From Euperipatoides rowelli (lineage: Eukaryota > Onychophora > Udeonychophora > Euonychophora > Peripatopsidae), in the NCBI GenBank assembly GCA_003024985.2, contig PXIH01S0078987.1: a stretch of 11,929 nucleotides of DNA. One strand, written 5' to 3'. The notes beneath the pieces were generated by a model, which was given only the letters and a program-made list of their open reading frames with translations, did no database searches and was not told where the DNA came from. Every line of letters begins with the position of its first letter. The stretch's first letter is position 1. This document shows positions 8,894 through 11,929 of the stretch, piece after piece. The translations under genes and the position numbers were made by a program.

Positions 8894-8937
8894 GGTGGCC
8901 ATTTTGGAAAGGGGGAACCGTAAACTGTAATTCTCCC
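8884..8937 (-). repeat. Merlin terminal inverted repeat, right
   Basis: This is the partner of 6530-6582. Its inner part (8884-8893) also belongs to the right arm of the foldback at 8751-8893, so a second, internal copy of part of the terminal repeat exists at this end. Confidence 0.92.
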
Positions 8938-8945
8938 CAGATTTG
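8938..8945. repeat. Target site duplication of the Merlin element, right copy
   Basis: This is an exact copy of CAGATTTG from 6522-6529. The unfilled site is represented in the left arm of the host transposon at 2739-2746 (complement CGGATTCT). Confidence 0.85.
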
Positions 8946-9208
8946 GATTCAGCACACTTTTTTCATATAAGATTAGTAATAAAATATCTTATATACTGAA
9001 ATTTTTCACTTTGTTAAAGAATGCATTACATGAGCACCGGACTAATAAAAAGTTGTGATAATTAAAATTAAAGAACATAAAAAAAGCTGACAATTAAACA
9101 AAAAAATCATTCAAATTGGAATAAAAATGAACTAAGATACATTGAACAAACAGTCACTATAGTTTTCAGTTTTTTTTTTTAATTTACGCAGAGGCCATCA
9201 CTTATACA

Positions 9209-9547
9209 TAAAAATAATAATAATAAATTAATNATTCCCATGAAAACTAGCGAATGCATAGCATCATGGGATTTGTTCTCCNTTTNTGCTCTTGATTTAA
9301 AAATTGTCGAATTAATATGTGCTAACGTTAAAGTTGCATTTAATGGTTGTCAATGCAGTTGGCTATTTTTAATATTAGTAAATTTTTTCTGTACTATATT
9401 ATGCGGTGGAGTCAAACAAGTAATGTGAAATGTTTATTACAGATAGTTGAAAAGTCTAGGTGGCCGTATATCGTGAATTTGGTGAAACACCATTTTATGC
9501 TAGTTACTTACCAGTTGTACTATGTACTTTATTTGTTTGGTTTTAAA
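9209..9547. other. AT-rich stretch between the long-TIR transposon and the LINE remnant
   Basis: There is no clear gene. Open + frames from 9240 and 9347 run through it, but their residues show no family pattern before the ATG at 9548. A small inverted repeat TCCCATG/CATGGGA lies at about 9236-9269. It may be the 5' untranslated region of the LINE, cut at 9209 by the older transposon, but the other half is not recognised on the left side of that transposon. Confidence 0.4.
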
Positions 9548-10260
9548 ATGGCCAATAATTCTGCAATAACAGTTTCGAGCTCTAAAGAATTCCTAACTAA
9601 TAATTTATCTAGATATGCATTTCTAGTGTCGGATGTTGCGACAGTTTTCATATTATCAGATGGAAACTTTAAAGTTAAACCGATAATGGCAGAACAAGTT
9701 ATAGACTTGCTTAATTCACTCATTATATTAGATAAGCTAATTGAACTTTCTCCTTTAGAATTCCCCACTTATTTATATATTAGGTTTACTCATCCTGAAG
9801 CCAACAAGATATTTGTTGCTGAATTTATTAGATTTTGAGAATTATATGTACACAAAGCTGATGCGATATTGGAAGAAAAAAATAATTAAGTATGCCATAA
9901 CATGGATGCCTTTGATTGTTCTTAAGGATAAGCTAGGCGTTCTATTACAAAAATCATGTTCAAGTCTTATCTCTACTTTCTAGTATTAAGAGGTTTAACC
10001 AATTTATCTCTTATGAAACAACACCAGCATTTATTATATTAAAAATGAAGGACCATATTAATCTGATCGATTTTCCCTATAGTATTTCAGAGGAGGGAAG
10101 GTGTAGAGGTTGCCTACATATGACAAACATGAAGAGAGTGTGTTTTAGATGTCAAAGTGAGGCCCACTCTATAAAGGAATGCAATGTTAGATGGTGTAGA
10201 GCTGTAAGAAATTATTGCAGATTGATCATAGTTGCCCTGGTTTATATAGCAATATTTTAA
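9548..10260 (+). pseudogene. Non-LTR retrotransposon ORF1 (gag-like, CCHC zinc knuckle), decayed
   Basis: ORF1 proteins of LINEs bind the element's RNA. Starting at the ATG at 9548 (context AAAATGG), 96 codons remain open to the TGA at 9836. A second fragment with LKDKLGVLLQK follows from about 9888 in the next frame. A third runs from about 10000 to 10260 in the remaining frame. The third contains DFPYSIS, two Cys at codons 20 and 23 after the ATG at 10045, and VCFRCQSEAHSIKEC at 10138-10182, an exact C-x2-C-x4-H-x4-C zinc knuckle. A hydrophobic FPTYLYIRF-HPEA stretch near 9757-9800 resembles the RNA-recognition-like part of such proteins. At least two frameshifts and several stops show it is dead. 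The neighbouring endonuclease remnant on the same strand supports a LINE; a retroviral-type gag is the main alternative. Confidence 0.6.
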
Positions 10261-11148
10261 AGCAGTCGGTACTAATTNAAAAAAAATTGCTTAAAATTTA
10301 GACTAGGGAAATAAATGCAACATTATGACTGCACTTTCTGCAGTTAAATAAAACGTTGAATGGGTTAAACATTCTTAGAGATTATATTTTTTAATGCAAA
10401 TAAAACCCGTTAAAGGTTTATTTTCATCCTGCTTGTTTGAGTATCTTTTATAAAAACCACCGAGTTACTGACTGCAAATAAAAAATAATAAAGCTTCGAT
10501 TCACTGATCTACATTCTGTTTGGTCTGTAAAGGAAACGGTCACTATTCTGGTCTAAAAGCGGGCGAAAGTGGTTGTAAACTTGTCCCGTTTTTACCGCGT
10601 TTTTAACAATTGCGCATCTGTTTGTCATATACGCCAAATCGCCGAAATTAGCTAAAAATTATCAAAATTGATTAAAAAGGGACTATTTCACCCCTTCATC
10701 ATCATAGGTTGGGCATAGTGGGTTTAATACATAGTAGGAGTTAGGGTTCAGGGTAAGGTTAGGACTGTAATTTTAAAAAAAAAATGGCTGTTATTACGGT
10801 AAATGAGACATGTTGGCCAGGTTCTAGGCGCTTGTTTCTGGTCTGACAACCAGTCAACCACTATTACTATTACTGGAATCGGAGCGAAATTTTCAACTAA
10901 AATTCATCATATCAAGGGTTGATAATTTGCTACATATTGGCATAAAAATAGAATTTGGTGCATTTATGGACTGAATATAACAAATTGATTAATTAACAAG
11001 TATTTTTTTTACAAAAATACACATAAATCAATAAAGTTGATAGGCATGCATTGATAAACCACTTTAATATCCAAATCTATAATATTTAATAATTTAAAAA
11101 TTTTAATTTCTGAATGTAATCTTTTAATGCTATCAATTCCTATCAACC
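10261..11148. other. Gene-free stretch between LINE ORF1 and ORF2 remnants
   Basis: No coding signal is found on the + strand, though an intact LINE would have ORF2 starting soon after ORF1 and about 450 bases of endonuclease before position 11149. Part of the stretch (about 10520-10890) is visibly less AT-rich than its surroundings and includes GGAGTTAGGGTTCAGGGTAA at 10737-10756, like the blocks of the Merlin tandem repeat. A small hairpin ACTGCA-CTTTC-TGCAGT lies near 10327-10343. It may be a later insertion replacing the start of ORF2, but I found no terminal repeats to bound it. Confidence 0.45.
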
Positions 11149-11929
11149 ATGATTGGGGGAGAAATGCTGTATTTGATTTCTTATTATGGGCCTTCACAGA
11201 TTGCTCAAAACAAATTGCTTTGGAGAAAANTTTATGATAAAATTCCTGGGAATCATAATATTAATGTTTCTCATTTTGCTTTACTGGATACTAACTTGAT
11301 GGTCTCCAAGTTAGTTGATGTGGCAATCAAGCTAAAGATGAACCATCTTTCTACAAGATTGGCTAATGTCTCCTATCGTTTGGATTATTTTTTTATGCAG
11401 GTGATATTTGTAAAGATTGCTCTTTAAAGTTGAAACCTACTATTTTGTCTGATCATGTATTATTGCTGGTGGATTTTCAAACTAAATATAATGCCAATAT
11501 ACCTAAATACTCTATAAAGCAACCTCATTATGTGTTACACCCAAATTTACAATTTTCAATATCTAATTTGAATGATACATATATTCAGTTTAATAGTATA
11601 TTATCTACTAATAATTTAAGTATTAGTGAATAGATTAAATTTAAAAATAACTTGTTTAGTATGATTAATACTGCCAATTTTCTATATAAAATCAATTTGC
11701 ATTCTAGGATTTAAATTTTATCTAGGATTACTGAGATGTCAAATTTGGGGAAAGAAGAGATTCCTTATTTTTTAACATGCAAAAAGTATTTATTGAAATT
11801 AATTAAAAATCGGGATCAAGAAAATTATATTTATTTAAAGAAAAGAATAATAGCTTCTAGCTATGAAATAACAAGTTTGACTTCTGGGTTCTTCCGCAAA
11901 ACTGCGCCTTCAGCTTTGAACTGCATATT
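11149..11929 (+). pseudogene. Non-LTR retrotransposon ORF2, end of the AP-type endonuclease domain; runs off the window
   Basis: ORF2 endonucleases nick target DNA before reverse transcription. The fragment starts with LISYYGPSQ (near 11170), the place of the YAPN/YGPS strand of these enzymes, then LLWRK. RLDYFFM follows at about 11377-11397, the usual SRLDY motif. After a frameshift near 11400, LSDHVLLLVDF (SDH at 11448-11456) gives the closing catalytic His motif. The reading frame from 11430 then continues as a Lys/Ile-rich linker, with stops at 11631 and 11713, to the window edge. The GGDFN-type middle motif is not recognisable. The reverse transcriptase would lie beyond the window. Clade not determined. 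Confidence 0.65.

Larger units (their letters stand above)
6530..8937 (-). mobile_element. Merlin DNA transposon (IS1016/IS1595-related), 2408 bp
   Basis: Ends are perfect 30-base inverted repeats starting GGGAGAATTACAG (6530-6559 and 8908-8937). With one gap they continue to a shared CCAGAC motif, giving arms of about 53 bases. The element is flanked by an 8-bp direct repeat CAGATTTG at 6522-6529 and 8938-8945, the duplication size expected for Merlin and its bacterial IS1595-family relatives. It encodes a minus-strand transposase remnant. Other contents are short subterminal repeats at 6613-6664, a 122-bp tandem repeat at 8040-8320, an AT-rich gene-free stretch at 8321-8750 and a foldback at 8751-8893. 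The insertion lies inside the right inverted repeat of the older transposon, so it is the younger of the two. Confidence 0.92.
1838..9208 (+). mobile_element. Long-TIR DNA transposon relic, Academ-like, with nested insertions
   Basis: Two long inverted repeats face each other across a decayed coding region. The left arm is 1838-2830 and the right arm is 6441-9208; each is interrupted by one later insertion. Removing the Merlin element (6530-8937 plus one target copy) and the left insertion (about 2008-2643) leaves an element of about 4.3 kb with TIRs of about 330-350 bp. The ends read TGTATATGTGATGG on the left and CCATCACTTATACA on the right. TAA lies just outside both ends (1835-1837 and 9209-9211), which would be a 3-bp target duplication. 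The internal gene shows an XPG/FEN-type nuclease signature and a Cys-rich tail. XPG-like nuclease plus a 3-4 bp target duplication is what I know of the Academ superfamily. The assignment is inference; the inverted-repeat structure is seen directly. The exact outer termini are uncertain by a few bases because the flanks are AT-rich. Confidence 0.65.
6441..9208. repeat. Right terminal inverted repeat, split by the Merlin element
   Basis: The arm comprises 6441-6529 and 8946-9208, together about 350 bases, and matches the complement of the left arm. The inner part includes CTTGATGACATCATATCTCA (6470-6489) and AAAATGCTCAA, as in the left copy. After the Merlin element the match resumes with GGATTCAGCACAC at 8945-8957, then GCACCGGACTA at 9034-9044, and continues outward without a break to CCATCACTTATACA at 9195-9208. 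Confidence 0.8.

Noticed and set aside
2652-9044. TAGTCCGGTGC at 2652 and its complement ending at 9044 as the true transposon termini, with ATA on both sides
   Set aside because: The inverted match continues outward from 9045 to 9208 and reappears in the left flank at 1838-2007, so these points are internal; the left arm is merely interrupted there.
9529-9768. Minus-strand open frame of 79 codons
   Set aside because: It is antisense to the LINE ORF1 remnant and has no recognisable motif.
11009-11197. Minus-strand open frame of 62 codons
   Set aside because: It overlaps the start of the endonuclease remnant on the opposite strand, is AT-rich and has no domain.

Overview
This window is strongly AT-rich eukaryotic DNA, almost certainly from an invertebrate animal genome. 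Three things point there: the mobile-element families present (Merlin, hAT, a LINE, and a long-TIR transposon with an XPG-like nuclease), TTAGGG-like blocks, and the absence of any intact host gene. A mollusc such as a cephalopod, or another non-arthropod invertebrate, would fit, but the species cannot be fixed from the sequence. I see no intact protein-coding gene, rRNA, tRNA or CRISPR array. All assignments rest on reading motifs and repeats by eye; no search was run.

Layout. Positions 1-148 are AT-rich palindromic sequence. Positions 149-583 hold a short non-autonomous hAT-type element. Positions 584-1837 are gene-free. Positions 1838-9208 appear to be one nested structure: a DNA transposon, originally about 4.3 kb, bounded by imperfect terminal inverted repeats (TIRs) of roughly 330-350 bp and a possible 3-bp TAA target duplication. 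Each TIR was later split by an insertion. The left arm is split by a 0.64-kb repetitive segment (about 2008-2643). The right arm is split by a 2.4-kb Merlin transposon (6530-8937) with 30-bp perfect TIRs and an 8-bp duplication of CAGATTTG.

The host transposon carries a decayed coding region on the + strand (3070-5945). Its fragments keep the order of FEN1/XPG nuclease motifs: DG, FD, HEDA, SDDT, then CDT...GIGK. A C-terminal Cys-rich CXC-like motif follows. This combination, with a 3-bp target duplication, best fits the Academ superfamily (XPG-bearing branch), but that name is an inference. The Merlin carries a minus-strand transposase pseudogene with three in-frame stops and one frameshift. 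Its DDE residues are still readable. On the far side of that coding region lie a 122-bp tandem repeat with TTAGGG-like blocks and a 60-bp-arm foldback.

From about 9548 to the right edge lie remains of a non-LTR retrotransposon on the + strand: a gag-like ORF1 with a CCHC zinc knuckle, then the end of an AP-type endonuclease domain with RLDY and SDH motifs. About 0.9 kb without coding signal lies between them. The main interest of the window is the reconstruction of the long-TIR, XPG-nuclease transposon and the nested insertion history, which can be checked because each TIR arm shows the uninterrupted state of the other.
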